From NCBI RefSeq assembly GCF_900113015.1, contig NZ_FONV01000016.1:157152-221151 (forward strand): 64,000 bases of DNA, in the 5' to 3' direction. The position numbers and the translations under genes were made by a program. Below, piece by piece: positions 25,042-33,222 of this stretch; the stretch's first letter is position 1, and each line of letters begins with the position of its first letter. The notes beneath the pieces were generated by a model, which worked only from the letters and a program-made list of their open reading frames with translations, searched no databases and was not told the origin of the DNA. Source of the stretch: Actinoplanes philippinensis (GTDB lineage Bacteria > Actinomycetota > Actinomycetes > Mycobacteriales > Micromonosporaceae).

Positions 25042-26325
25042 ATGGGGGGTGTGAGTGCGAACCCGATCACCGACGCTCTGCCCGCCCGAGTGGACCAGCG
25101 GCCTGCCGTCACCGTGCTGTCCGGCTTCTCCCCCGGCGCGGTCCACGCCACCGCCCAGGCGCTGCTGCTCGCCGAGGACCGGCTCCTGGCGATCCGGCAT
25201 GACCTGACCGGCATCCGCGACGGCCGGCTCCGGCGTACGGTTCGCTCGGCCACCGAGCTGATCGAGGACGTCACCACCACGCTGGTGCACGGCTGCGTCT
25301 CCTGCACGCTGCGCGAGGACGTGCTGCCGACTCTCGTACGCCTCGCCCGCACCCGCCCCGGCAGCGACCTGCTGCTGGTCCTGCCGCCCTCGGTGGAGCC
25401 TGAGGCGGTGGCGTCCGCCTCCGAGCACTGCGTCGTCGACGGCGCACCGGTCACCGACGCGGTCCGCTTCGACTCCTACGTGACCGTCGTCGACACCGAG
25501 CGCTTCCTCGACGATCTGGCCAGCACCGACGACCTGAGCGACCGCGACTCGCACGCCGCCGGTGACGACCACCGCGCCGTCGCTGAGGTGGTCGTTCATC
25601 AGGTGGAGTTCAGCGACACCGTCGTGCTGTGGAGCCGCCCCGGCGCCGACACGCTGGAGCTGAGCCGGGTCGGCGCCCTGGTCCACCGGCTCGCGCCCTG
25701 GTCCATTCAGGTGACCGTCGGCACGACCGCACAACTCGACTGCACCGGACTCAGCACACTCGTACGTCGTACCGGCCGGCACAACCCACGGCGGCCCGGC
25801 ATCCTCGGTCTCGCCTTGGAGGGCCGGTCCATCGCCGTGGACGACGCCGGCTCCGACGTCACCTCGGTCCTGTTCGAGACCCGGCGGCCGTTCCACCCGC
25901 AGCGGCTGCACGACGCTCTGGAGGACCTCACCGAGCACGCCCTGCGCGGGCGGGGACAGCTGTGGATCGCCAGCCAGCCGGACACCGTGCTCGCCTTCGA
26001 GTTCGCCGGCGGCGGCGTCAGCCTGGGCACCCTCGGCTACTGGCTCGCCGCCCTGCCCGCCGAGCGCTGGACCGAGACCAGCGACGAGCGCCGGATCGCC
26101 GCGGATCTGTCCTGGGATCCCTACTACGGCGACCGTCGCACCGTGCTCGCCCTCATCGGCCTGCGCCTCGACCACGCGGCCATCACCGAGCGGCTGAACG
26201 CCTGCCTGCTCACCGACGCCGAACTCGCCGACGGCTTCGACGCCTGGCGCCGCCTGCCCGACCCGTTCGCCGGCTGCTTCCCGCTGACCGACGACAACAC
26301 CATCACCGAGGAGAACCAACCATGA
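25042..26325 (+). CDS. mrf: COG0523 protein, MPY recruitment factor (Mrf)-like
   Basis: A 427-residue protein of the CobW/COG0523 superfamily. The GTPase P-loop is lost: the opening reads VTVLSGFSPGAVHATAQALL instead of a GxxGxGKT motif. The metal-site signature survives as HGCVSCTLREDVLPTL near residue 83. The C-terminal CobW_C part has FETRRPFHPQRLHDALEDL and GRGQLWIASQPDTVLAFEF. The same features mark the mycobacterial protein Mrf, which recruits the hibernation factor MPY to zinc-free ribosomes. Its place beside zinc-free ribosomal genes supports that role. ATG 25042 (or GTG 25051) lacks a normally spaced ribosome site, so the message may be leaderless. The stop overlaps the L31 start. 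Confidence 0.85.
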   Translation: MGGVSANPITDALPARVDQRPAVTVLSGFSPGAVHATAQALLLAEDRLLAIRHDLTGIRDGRLRRTVRSATELIEDVTTTLVHGCVSCTLREDVLPTLVRLARTRPGSDLLLVLPPSVEPEAVASASEHCVVDGAPVTDAVRFDSYVTVVDTERFLDDLASTDDLSDRDSHAAGDDHRAVAEVVVHQVEFSDTVVLWSRPGADTLELSRVGALVHRLAPWSIQVTVGTTAQLDCTGLSTLVRRTGRHNPRRPGILGLALEGRSIAVDDAGSDVTSVLFETRRPFHPQRLHDALEDLTEHALRGRGQLWIASQPDTVLAFEFAGGGVSLGTLGYWLAALPAERWTETSDERRIAADLSWDPYYGDRRTVLALIGLRLDHAAITERLNACLLTDAELADGFDAWRRLPDPFAGCFPLTDDNTITEENQP

Positions 26326-26573
26326 AACCCGGCATCCACCCCGACTACCACCCCGTCGTCTACCGCGACCGCAGCGCCGGCTTCGCCTTCCTCACCCGCT
26401 CCACCGCCACCAGCGACAAGACCGTCGAATGGGAGGACGGCAACACCTACCCGGTGATCGACGTGGAGATCTCCGCCGCCGGCCACCCGTTCTGGACCGG
26501 CAAGAAGCGGCTGCTCGACACCGCCGGCCGAGTGGAGAAGTTCCGCGCCAAGTACGCCCGCAAAGCCAGGTGA
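26322..26573 (+). CDS. rpmE2: 50S ribosomal protein L31 type B, zinc-independent
   Basis: 83 residues, MKPGIHPDYHPVVYRDRSAG then FAFLTRSTATSDKTVEWEDG and HPFWTGKKRLLDTAGRVEKF. These are L31 type B hallmarks; the CxxC zinc site of the A form is absent. The ATG overlaps the stop of the Mrf-like gene (ATGA), so the two form a coupled operon behind the same Zur-like box. Its stop is immediately adjacent to the stop of the convergent ArsR gene, leaving no intergenic base. Confidence 0.96.
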   Translation: MKPGIHPDYHPVVYRDRSAGFAFLTRSTATSDKTVEWEDGNTYPVIDVEISAAGHPFWTGKKRLLDTAGRVEKFRAKYARKAR

Positions 26574-26903
26574 TCAACGGTGGGCGGCACCGGACCGCCG
26601 CCCACCACCGCCGGTCACGAAATCGAGCAGGTCGTCGATCAGCTTGCCCGTCGACTCGCTCGGCAGCGCGTAGTAGACCCGCCGGCCCTGACGCCGGCGC
26701 TGAACGAGTCCGGCGTCCGCGAGGTGGCGCAGGTGATGCGAGATCGCGGTCGGATGCGCCGGCACGACCTCGCTCAGCTGCGCCGGGGTGGCCTCGCCGG
26801 CGCGCAGCACCATCAGGATGTGCAGGCGGTGCTGGTATGCCATGCCGCGCAGCACCTGCACCGCCCGGTCGAGATCAGCCGGATCGATCAGGTCGGCGCT
26901 CAT
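26574..26903 (-). CDS. ArsR/SmtB-family regulator
   Basis: 109-residue winged-helix repressor. It has GMAYQHRLHILMVLRAGEAT, the recognition helix region VVPAHPTAISHHLRHLADAG and the wing LVQRRRQGRRVYYAL. There are no cysteines and no obvious metal-binding histidine cluster beyond HPTAISHHLRH, so the sensed metal, if any, cannot be told. It is the last gene of the zinc importer operon and overlaps the permease stop (ATGA at 26900-26903). It could adjust zinc or other metal uptake on top of Zur. Placement at the operon end is unusual. Confidence 0.88.
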   Translation of the reverse strand: MSADLIDPADLDRAVQVLRGMAYQHRLHILMVLRAGEATPAQLSEVVPAHPTAISHHLRHLADAGLVQRRRQGRRVYYALPSESTGKLIDDLLDFVTGGGGRRSGAAHR

Positions 26904-27733
26904 GCCGGAACCGCCCGCACCCGTGTCCCGCACGCGATCCGGCGAGGCCGTCGCAATCCCCAGGAGGCGACCAGCACGGCAGTCGCGGCCAGCGAGACAC
27001 TCGCGCCGGCGGCGATGTTCCACCGGCCGGAGACATAGAGTCCGACCAAGCCGCTCGCGATGGCGAACGTCACGGCGAGCAGGGTCGCCACCGGCAGGCG
27101 GTCCGTCCACAGCCGGGCGGCCGCGGCGGGGGCGACGATCATCGACAGGGCGAGGATCGTGCCGACGGCCGGAACCACGGTCACCACGACCAGCACGATC
27201 GTCAGCAGCAGCACCACGTCCCATCCGCCGGCGCGGACGCCCGATGCGCGGGCGCCGGCCGGATCGAAGCCCGCGTACAGCAGCGGCCGGGAACACAGCA
27301 CCAGCACCAGCGCGACCACCGCCAGCACCACGGCCGTCACGACCAGATCCGGCGCGCTCACCGTGAGGATCGAGCCGACCAGGAACGACGACAGGTCGCG
27401 GCTGAATCCGCTCTGCGTGGCCACGAGCGCGGCGCCGAGCGCGAACCCGCCGGACACCAGCACTCCGGTGGCGGCGGCCGCGTCCTGGCCGCGGCGCCGG
27501 GTCAGCGCGGCCACCCCCAGCGCTACGACTGTGCCGGTCACGACGCCGCCGAGCAGCAGATTCACCCCGATGATCGAGGCCGCCACCACGCCGGGAAAGG
27601 TGGCGTGGGTCAGCGCCATCGTGAAGAACGACAGCCGCCGCACCACGACGTGCACGCCGATCAGTCCGGTCAGCGCGCCGACGAGGACGACCTCGGCGAC
27701 GGCCCGGTGCATCACGTCATCCCACCAGTTCAT
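26900..27733 (-). CDS. zinc ABC transporter permease (ZnuB-like) 1
   Basis: 277-residue membrane protein of the ABC-3 metal permease family. After MNWWDDVMHRAVAEVVLVGA come repeated hydrophobic segments and the family loop SFFTMALTHATFPGVVAASI. AVGTILALSMIVAPAAAARL near the C-terminal third is also typical. The start at 27733 overlaps the upstream permease end by 17 bases, and the stop overlaps the ArsR gene. With the second permease it probably forms a heterodimeric channel. Metal is inferred from the adjacent His-rich binding protein and Zur-like box. Confidence 0.9.
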   Translation of the reverse strand: MNWWDDVMHRAVAEVVLVGALTGLIGVHVVVRRLSFFTMALTHATFPGVVAASIIGVNLLLGGVVTGTVVALGVAALTRRRGQDAAAATGVLVSGGFALGAALVATQSGFSRDLSSFLVGSILTVSAPDLVVTAVVLAVVALVLVLCSRPLLYAGFDPAGARASGVRAGGWDVVLLLTIVLVVVTVVPAVGTILALSMIVAPAAAARLWTDRLPVATLLAVTFAIASGLVGLYVSGRWNIAAGASVSLAATAVLVASWGLRRPRRIACGTRVRAVPA

Positions 27734-28601
27734 GCGGTGACTTCCTCTGCAAGGCAATCGGCGGTACGCGGCGGCGATCTCGCCACAGCCGTACCGGCAG
27801 GAGCAGCAAGTAGGCCAGGACGAGCATCAGCACCACGGCGGAGGCCGACGTGAGCGCGATCCCGTAGTGCAGCGACGCGGTCCAGCTCAGCAGGAGCCCG
27901 AGGTAGCCGCCGGCGAGGACCAGCCCGGTGCCGATCACGGCCATCGGCACGAGCCGGTCGGTGACCATGCGGGCGGCGGCGGCCGGGACGATCAGCAACG
28001 CGACGACCAGGATCGTGCCGACCGCGCGGACGGCGGCGACCACGACCAGCGCGAGCAGGATGTTGAGCCACAGGTCCAGCCGGCCGATGCGCAGTCCGGC
28101 GGCTGCGGCCCCGGCCTGGTCGAAGGCACGGAAGATCAGCGCCCGGGCGCCGATCGCCAGGGCGATCAGGATCACCACGGCCAGGGCGACGGTCTCGGTG
28201 ATCTGCCGCGGCGTCACGGTCAGCAGGCGGCCGAAGAGAAAGGCGGTCAGATCGGAGGTGTACGACGTGCGCCGTGACACCAGGACGACGCCGATCGAGA
28301 ACATCGCGGTGAGCACCACGGCGGTGGCGGCGTCGTCGGTGAGCCGTGCGGATCGGGTCAGGACGGTCAGCACCACGGCGGTCAGCAGCCCGGCCACCAG
28401 CGCCCCGGTGGCCAGGCCGTCCATGCCGCCGGCGACGAACCCGACGACGACACCGGGGAACACGGTGTGGGTCAGCGCGTCGGACACGAACGACAGCCGC
28501 CGGACGAAGACGAACACGCTGACCGGGCCGCAGATCAGCGCCAGCAGGGCGATCTCGGTGAGGGCACGGCCCATGAACGGTACGGCGAACGGCTCGATCA
28601 C
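27717..28601 (-). CDS. zinc ABC transporter permease (ZnuB-like) 2
   Basis: 294-residue ABC-3 family permease. GTG 28601 is taken as start since it overlaps the ATPase stop (GTGA). Landmarks are RRLSFVSDALTHTVFPGVVV, GRLLTVTPRQITETVAL and AVGTILVVALLIVPAAAARM. Around eight membrane segments are visible. It is paralogous to the gene at 26900, so the importer has two different membrane subunits, as in several manganese and zinc importers. Confidence 0.9.
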   Translation of the reverse strand: MIEPFAVPFMGRALTEIALLALICGPVSVFVFVRRLSFVSDALTHTVFPGVVVGFVAGGMDGLATGALVAGLLTAVVLTVLTRSARLTDDAATAVVLTAMFSIGVVLVSRRTSYTSDLTAFLFGRLLTVTPRQITETVALAVVILIALAIGARALIFRAFDQAGAAAAGLRIGRLDLWLNILLALVVVAAVRAVGTILVVALLIVPAAAARMVTDRLVPMAVIGTGLVLAGGYLGLLLSWTASLHYGIALTSASAVVLMLVLAYLLLLPVRLWRDRRRVPPIALQRKSPHELVG

Positions 28602-29353
28602 GGCTCGACCAGCACCATCCGGCCGTCGGCCAGATCGATCGCGGACCTGCCGTACGTCTGCCGCAAGGGTTTTGCCGTGAGGGTCTCGGCGGGGGTGCCC
28701 ACCGCCCACTGCCGGCCGTTGATCAGACACACCAGATCGGCCAGATCCCGGGCGACGGCGAGGTCGTGGGTGCTGAGCACCAGCGCGGTCCCGCCGGCGG
28801 ACAGTTCCCGCAGCACCCGGACGATCGCCTCCTGGCTGACCGCGTCCACGCCGTTGAACGGCTCGTCGAGCAGGAGCAGCTTCGGCTGGGCGGCGATCGC
28901 GCGGGCGAGCAGCACCCGCTGCCGCTGGCCACCGGAGAGCAGCCCGAACCGCACGTCGGCCCGGTCCGCGAGGCCGACCCGGTCCAGGGCCTCGCGGACC
29001 GCGGCGCGGTCGGCGGCCCGGGCGGGCCGCCACCACCCGAGTTGCCGGTAGCGGCCCATCATGACGACCTGCCGGACACTGACCGGGAAGTCAGGGTCCA
29101 GATTGCCGGTCTGCGGCACGTACCCGGTCAGCGCCCGGGCACGGGCCGGTGTGTGGCCGAGGACGGTGGCGCTGCCGTCGAGGATCTCGGCGAGACCGAG
29201 GACGGATTTGATGAGGGTGGACTTGCCGGCGCCGTTGGGGCCGACCAGGGCGAGCCGCTGCCCCGGCCTGAGTTCGAGGTCGACGCCGGTGACCACGGGG
29301 GTGCCCGAATAGCCCACGCTGACTCCGTCCAGGCGCAGGGCGGCGGTCGTCAT
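28598..29353 (-). CDS. zinc ABC transporter ATP-binding protein (ZnuC-like)
   Basis: 251-residue ABC ATPase starting at ATG 29353, one base after the stop of the binding protein gene. Walker A is LVGPNGAGKSTLIKSVLGL, the Q-loop GYVPQTGNLDPDFPVSV is typical of metal importers, the signature is LLSGGQRQRVLLARAI, Walker B LLLLDEPFNGVD and the switch His is in VLSTHDLAVARDL. It powers the permease pair encoded downstream, with overlapping GTGA at 28598-28601. Confidence 0.95.
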   Translation of the reverse strand: MTTAALRLDGVSVGYSGTPVVTGVDLELRPGQRLALVGPNGAGKSTLIKSVLGLAEILDGSATVLGHTPARARALTGYVPQTGNLDPDFPVSVRQVVMMGRYRQLGWWRPARAADRAAVREALDRVGLADRADVRFGLLSGGQRQRVLLARAIAAQPKLLLLDEPFNGVDAVSQEAIVRVLRELSAGGTALVLSTHDLAVARDLADLVCLINGRQWAVGTPAETLTAKPLRQTYGRSAIDLADGRMVLVEP

Positions 29354-29354
29354 G

Positions 29355-30350
29355 TCAGCCGGCCAGCGCGTCGACGATGACCCGCGTGTTGTGCCGCTCG
29401 GCGCCGAGGTAGGTGCCCTCCGGCGAGCCGGGCGCGCCGAGGCTGTCGCCGAACAGCGCGTCCTCACCGGCGACGACCTTGACGCCGGCCTGCTGCGCGA
29501 TGGCCTCGGCGGTCTTCGGCGGCAGTGAGCTCTCCGCGAAGATCGCTGTGGTGCCGGTCGCCTTGATCTTTGCGACGAGGTCGGTCAGCTGCTTGCCCGA
29601 CAGTTCGGCGGATGTGTCGAGGCTGGGGATGACCGAGCCGACGAACTCCAGCTCGTAGCGCGCGATGTAGTAGCCGAACGCGTCGTGGTTGGTGACCAGC
29701 TTGCGGTCGGCCTTCGGGATCTTCGCCCAGGCGGCGGCGTTGTCGCTGTCGAGCTTGTCGAGTTCGGCGGTGTAGGCGGCGAGGTTCTCGGCGAACGCGC
29801 CGGCCTTGGCCGGCTCGGCGGCGGCGAGGCCCTTCTGGATGTTCGCCACCATGATCTTGGCGTTGCGCGGGTCGTGCCAGATGTGCGGGTCGTGTTCCTC
29901 CTCGCCCGCGTGCTGCTCGCCTTCTCCCTCGGCGTGCTCACCCTCCTCTTCCTCGTGGTGGCCGCCTTCGCGCAGGGTGACGCCCTGGCTGGAGTCGACG
30001 ACCGTGCCCTTGAACCCGGCCGATTCGATGGTGCGGTCGAGCCATTCCTCGAGACCGACACCGTTCTTGACGACCAGCTCGGCGGTCGCGATGGCTTGCA
30101 GGTCGGCGGGCGTGGGCTCGTAGTCGTGCGGGTCGACGTTGGGTTTGATGATCTGGGTGACGGCGACGTCGGCGCCACCGATGTTGCGGACGAAGTCGGC
30201 GACCTCCGGCGTGGTGGCCACGACGGCGAGCTTGGGGCCGCTCGCCGTCGAGGAGGCGCCGGTCTCGGGGGTGCCGGAACCGCAGGCGGCCATGAGGGTG
30301 GTGGCTGCGGCGATGCCGGCGGTCCAGATCAGACGGTGGGCGTACTTCAT
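29355..30350 (-). CDS. zinc-binding lipoprotein (ZnuA-like)
   Basis: 331 residues from ATG 30350. The signal peptide ends in the lipobox LMAAC, so it is a lipoprotein on the outer face of the membrane. The cluster A-I fold shows VVATTPEVADFVRNIGGADV, NVDPHDYEPTPADLQ (metal His) and HDPHIWHDPRNAKIM. Further on are LVTNHDAFGYYIARYELEFV and FAESSLPPKTAEAI. Between about residues 130 and 158 is a loop rich in His, Glu and Gly, the hallmark of zinc-specific binding proteins. The first gene of the operon, it lies 31 bases from a Zur-like box. Confidence 0.95.
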   Translation of the reverse strand: MKYAHRLIWTAGIAAATTLMAACGSGTPETGASSTASGPKLAVVATTPEVADFVRNIGGADVAVTQIIKPNVDPHDYEPTPADLQAIATAELVVKNGVGLEEWLDRTIESAGFKGTVVDSSQGVTLREGGHHEEEEGEHAEGEGEQHAGEEEHDPHIWHDPRNAKIMVANIQKGLAAAEPAKAGAFAENLAAYTAELDKLDSDNAAAWAKIPKADRKLVTNHDAFGYYIARYELEFVGSVIPSLDTSAELSGKQLTDLVAKIKATGTTAIFAESSLPPKTAEAIAQQAGVKVVAGEDALFGDSLGAPGSPEGTYLGAERHNTRVIVDALAG

Positions 30351-30380
30351 CGATTCCACTCCTGTCACTGAGGAGTGGAA

Positions 30381-30395
30381 CGATAATCATTCTCA
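30381..30395 (-). promoter_or_regulatory. Zur-like operator of zinc importer operon
   Basis: On the minus strand the sequence TGAGAATGATTATCG matches the Zur consensus TGAAAATGATTTTCA in 12 of 15 positions. It lies 31 bases before the ZnuA-like start and would repress the five-gene operon 30350-26574 under zinc sufficiency. Confidence 0.82.
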
Positions 30396-30515
30396 TAAAC
30401 TATCGTCTAATGGCAAGGTGACGATGTATTGAAGTCACCCACCCGGCGCAGCCCCGGCATGGCGAGTCAGGCCGCGCGCCGCCCTTCGAGCCGCTCCGAC
30501 CGGCTCACCTGAAGA

Positions 30516-30536
30516 TGAAAATCGATATCGTGTTCA
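30516..30536 (+). promoter_or_regulatory. Zur-like 21-bp palindrome, distal
   Basis: Half-sites TGAAAATCG and CGTGTTCA flank a short centre (ATAT), giving a 21-base near-palindrome with the same outer bases as the site at 30588. It can be read as two overlapping 15-base Fur-family boxes offset by six. It lies about 100 bases before the surface-protein gene at 30634 and about 170 bases from the divergent binding-protein gene. Confidence 0.65.
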
Positions 30537-30587
30537 TCGCCACCGGATCCCTACGCGACATCCACTCGGGACCTGCTAGTGTCCCGA

Positions 30588-30608
30588 TGAAAACGAGATT
30601 CGTTTTCA
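30588..30608 (+). promoter_or_regulatory. Zur-like 21-bp palindrome, proximal
   Basis: Perfect inverted repeat TGAAAACGA and TCGTTTTCA with a 3-base centre, 25 bases before GTG 30634. This is the strongest metalloregulator site in the window and probably overlaps the promoter of the anchored-protein operon. Confidence 0.85.
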
Positions 30609-30633
30609 TTAATTTCGCGGAAGGAGACGATGC

Positions 30634-32100
30634 GTGAAGAGACCCTCCACAGGGGTCGCGTTCAGCCTCGCCGGCCTCGTCCTGGCAACGGCCGTCCTGT
30701 TCGGCCCCACTCCCGCACTGGCCGCCGACCAGGTGGTGCTGTCCCAGGGGCACACCGATGCCGTCGACGTGCGCTATGAGGGTGGCCAGCTGCGCCTCAA
30801 GGTCAAGGACGACACGGTGAGCCCCGCGGTGGTACGCGACCCGGCCGACGTCACGTTCCAGGTCCTGCCCGCCGCCGAGACGGTCGTGCCGGACCTACCG
30901 GCGTTCGCGTTCCTCGGCGCACCGGGCAGCAAGATCTGGATGCTTCCCCAGGTCCAGGACCCGGCCCTGCTGTGGCCGGGATGGAACACCACCACCCTGA
31001 CCTCAGGCGTCTTCGCCGGTGACCGGATCAGCCTCAGTCTGGTCGGGGTCGACGGCCCCGGTGACGTGACCCTGTTCGACACCAACTCGCTCGGCACGCC
31101 GAGCATCAAGTTCCGCAGCAACGACGGCCTGCCCGACCGGCTCGACGTTCCGGTGCACACCCACGCGCACGCCGGCTGGGTGTTCTCCGCGACCGGCACG
31201 TACACGCTCACGTTCCAGGCCGATGCAACACTGGCCGACGCAAGCACGCTGACCACCGGCCCGGTCGACTACCGGTTCGTCGTCGGCGAGCTGCCGGCCG
31301 GCGGCGACCTCAGCCTCGGCATCTCCGGCATGAACGAGGGCGAGTACCAGCCGGGCGACGCCGTCACGCTGCAGGCGGTCCAGTCCCCGCAGGGGCCGCT
31401 GACGAAGTACCAGTGGTTCAGCAAGAAGCCGGCCGAGGACGAGTTCACACCGATCGAGGGCGAGACCGGCGCGTCGTACAGCTTCACCGCGACGCGGGCC
31501 CTCAACGGCACACAGTACGTGGTCAAGCTCCACGACGGTGAGAAGGTGGTCGCCACCAGCGCCGAGGTCTGGCTGTGGGTCGCGTTCCCGCCGGAAGGCA
31601 GCAGCGCCGCCAAGACGGTGACCGCCACCATCAACGCGTCCGACGGCGCGCTCGTGATCAGCGTCGATCCCGAGAATCGTGCCGTCAACCTGCCCGCTGC
31701 CGTGTTGTCCGCGGCCGGCGACCGGTGGGAGAGCACCGGCGCGCTCAAGCCGGTCACCGTTACCGACACCCGGGCCGCACAGCCCGGCTGGACGGCGTCC
31801 GGGCAGGTCGCGGACGGGTTCCGGACCGAGGACGGCAAGACGTTCGCCGGCGGCTTCCTCGGCTGGACGCCCGGCATCACCGCGCAGGGCAGCCGGCAGG
31901 GCGTGATCGCCGGGCCGGTCGCCCACCCGTACGGCACCGTGCAACCGCACACCGGTCTGGGCGGCAGCGCCGTGCTGGCGTCCGCGCCGAACGGCCGGGG
32001 CCTGGGCACCGCCCAGCTCGACGCGACACTGAAGCTCAGCGTCCCGACCGACACAGCGGCCGGCGCCTACACCGGCACCCTGACCCTGACCGCCATCTGA
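30634..32100 (+). CDS. secreted anchored-repeat protein with Ig-like and WxL-like C-terminus
   Basis: 488 residues from GTG 30634 (AAGGAG seven bases upstream). A signal peptide ending TPALAA is followed by one actinobacterial anchored-repeat (choice-of-anchor M) domain: LSQGHTDAVDVRYEGGQLRL, AFAFLGAPGSKIWMLPQ, LLWPGWNTTT and the His motif VHTHAHAGWVFSATG. Next comes an Ig-like module (YQPGDAVTLQAVQSPQ, YQWFSKKP), then a WxL-like end (GFLGWTPGITAQG, TAAGAYTGTLTLTAI). No membrane anchor; WxL domains bind peptidoglycan non-covalently. It is first in a run of such genes behind two Zur-like palindromes. A role in zinc capture at the wall is inferred. Confidence 0.85.
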   Translation: MKRPSTGVAFSLAGLVLATAVLFGPTPALAADQVVLSQGHTDAVDVRYEGGQLRLKVKDDTVSPAVVRDPADVTFQVLPAAETVVPDLPAFAFLGAPGSKIWMLPQVQDPALLWPGWNTTTLTSGVFAGDRISLSLVGVDGPGDVTLFDTNSLGTPSIKFRSNDGLPDRLDVPVHTHAHAGWVFSATGTYTLTFQADATLADASTLTTGPVDYRFVVGELPAGGDLSLGISGMNEGEYQPGDAVTLQAVQSPQGPLTKYQWFSKKPAEDEFTPIEGETGASYSFTATRALNGTQYVVKLHDGEKVVATSAEVWLWVAFPPEGSSAAKTVTATINASDGALVISVDPENRAVNLPAAVLSAAGDRWESTGALKPVTVTDTRAAQPGWTASGQVADGFRTEDGKTFAGGFLGWTPGITAQGSRQGVIAGPVAHPYGTVQPHTGLGGSAVLASAPNGRGLGTAQLDATLKLSVPTDTAAGAYTGTLTLTAI

Positions 32101-32103
32101 GAC

Positions 32104-32151
32104 GTCGCGGGGCGGCACGGCTGTGGCCCCCCTGTCCGGCCGCCCCGCGAC
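32104..32151 (+). terminator. hairpin between first and second anchored-protein genes
   Basis: A perfect 12-bp stem (GTCGCGGGGCGG at 32104-32115, complement at 32140-32151) with a 24-base loop follows the first gene of the run by 3 bases. No T-run follows, so it may be a partial terminator or mRNA stabiliser that gives the first gene higher expression. Confidence 0.6.
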
Positions 32152-32175
32152 CCCGGTCGAACGAAAGACCCCCTC

Positions 32176-33222
32176 ATGCGTACCCCCATCGCCGTAGCCG
32201 TTCTGGCTCTGGCCGTCCCCGTCCTGCCCGCACCCGCCGGCGCCGCTCCGGGCGACGGCTCGCTGACCTGGTCGGTGTCGCCGTCGGGCCCGAAAGGACC
32301 GAACGGGCGGCCGGCTCTGGACTACAAACTCGACCCCGGCGCCACCATCACCGACCACGTCGCCGTCACCAACCACTCGAAGCAGCCGCTGACCCTACGC
32401 GTCTACGCCCACGACGCGTTCACCACCGCCGGTGGTGGCTTCGACCTGCGCGCCGGCAACGCCGCGCCGACCGACGCGGGCCTGTGGATCAAACTGGGCC
32501 GGCAGCGGATCACCCTGCCGCCGTCGTCGCGGGTCGTCGTGCCGTTCACCCTCACCGTGCCGGCCGACGCCACACCCGGCGACCACGCGGCCGGCATCGT
32601 CGCCTCCCTGATCGCCGACACCACCGACGCCACCGGCAACAAGGTCTCCGTCGACCACCGGGTCGGCAGCCGCGTCTACCTGCGTGTCACCGGCCCCCTG
32701 AAACCGTCACTCACTGTCACCGATGTCAAGATCCAGGCCGCGACGTCCTGGAACCCGCTGAGGCTGCCGCGCGTCACCGCAACCTTCACTGTCGCCAACA
32801 CGGGCAACGTACGTCTCGGCGGCGCCCCGTCGGCGCGGATCGAGGGACCGTTCGGACTCGGCGCCCGCAGCACCACGGCGGCCACGATCCCGGAGATCCT
32901 GCCCGGTGGCTCACTGACCAGTGCCGTCACGCTCGACGCGGTGCCGCCCCTGTTCCGGGAGCGGCTGACCCTCGGCATCCTCCCCGCGCCCGCCGACGGC
33001 CGCGCCATCGATCCGGCACCGGTCCGCGCGCTCTCCGAGCATGCTCTCTGGCTGATGCCGTGGCCACGACTGGTCCTCACCGCACTCGCCGCCGCCCTGC
33101 CCGCCGCCTGGCTGTTCACCCGCCGCCGACGCAACCGCCGCATGCGCGCGGCCCTCGCCGCCGCCGAGAAACGCGGACGTGAGCAGGCGGCCGCAAACCT
33201 CGAGAAGGAAGGAACCCGATGA
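32176..33222 (+). CDS. WxL-associated surface protein (DUF916-like), membrane-anchored
   Basis: 348 residues. Signal peptide MRTPIAVAVLALAVPVLPAP, then two beta-sandwich domains: an N-terminal one of DUF916 type (DPGATITDHVAVTNHSKQPL, PSSRVVVPFTLTVPADATPG, DHAAGIVASLIAD) and a second (RVTATFTVANTGNVRLGGAP). A transmembrane helix near residue 285-305 (LVLTALAAALPAAWLFT) and a basic cytoplasmic tail follow. DUF916 proteins accompany WxL proteins and bind peptidoglycan, which fits the WxL-like end of the upstream protein. Its last 4 bases overlap the next gene. Confidence 0.85.
   Translation: MRTPIAVAVLALAVPVLPAPAGAAPGDGSLTWSVSPSGPKGPNGRPALDYKLDPGATITDHVAVTNHSKQPLTLRVYAHDAFTTAGGGFDLRAGNAAPTDAGLWIKLGRQRITLPPSSRVVVPFTLTVPADATPGDHAAGIVASLIADTTDATGNKVSVDHRVGSRVYLRVTGPLKPSLTVTDVKIQAATSWNPLRLPRVTATFTVANTGNVRLGGAPSARIEGPFGLGARSTTAATIPEILPGGSLTSAVTLDAVPPLFRERLTLGILPAPADGRAIDPAPVRALSEHALWLMPWPRLVLTALAAALPAAWLFTRRRRNRRMRAALAAAEKRGREQAAANLEKEGTR

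Noticed and set aside
24772..26319. 515-codon minus-strand frame
   Set aside because: Only its last 77 codons are the real L28 gene; the remainder is the antisense shadow of the Mrf-like gene.
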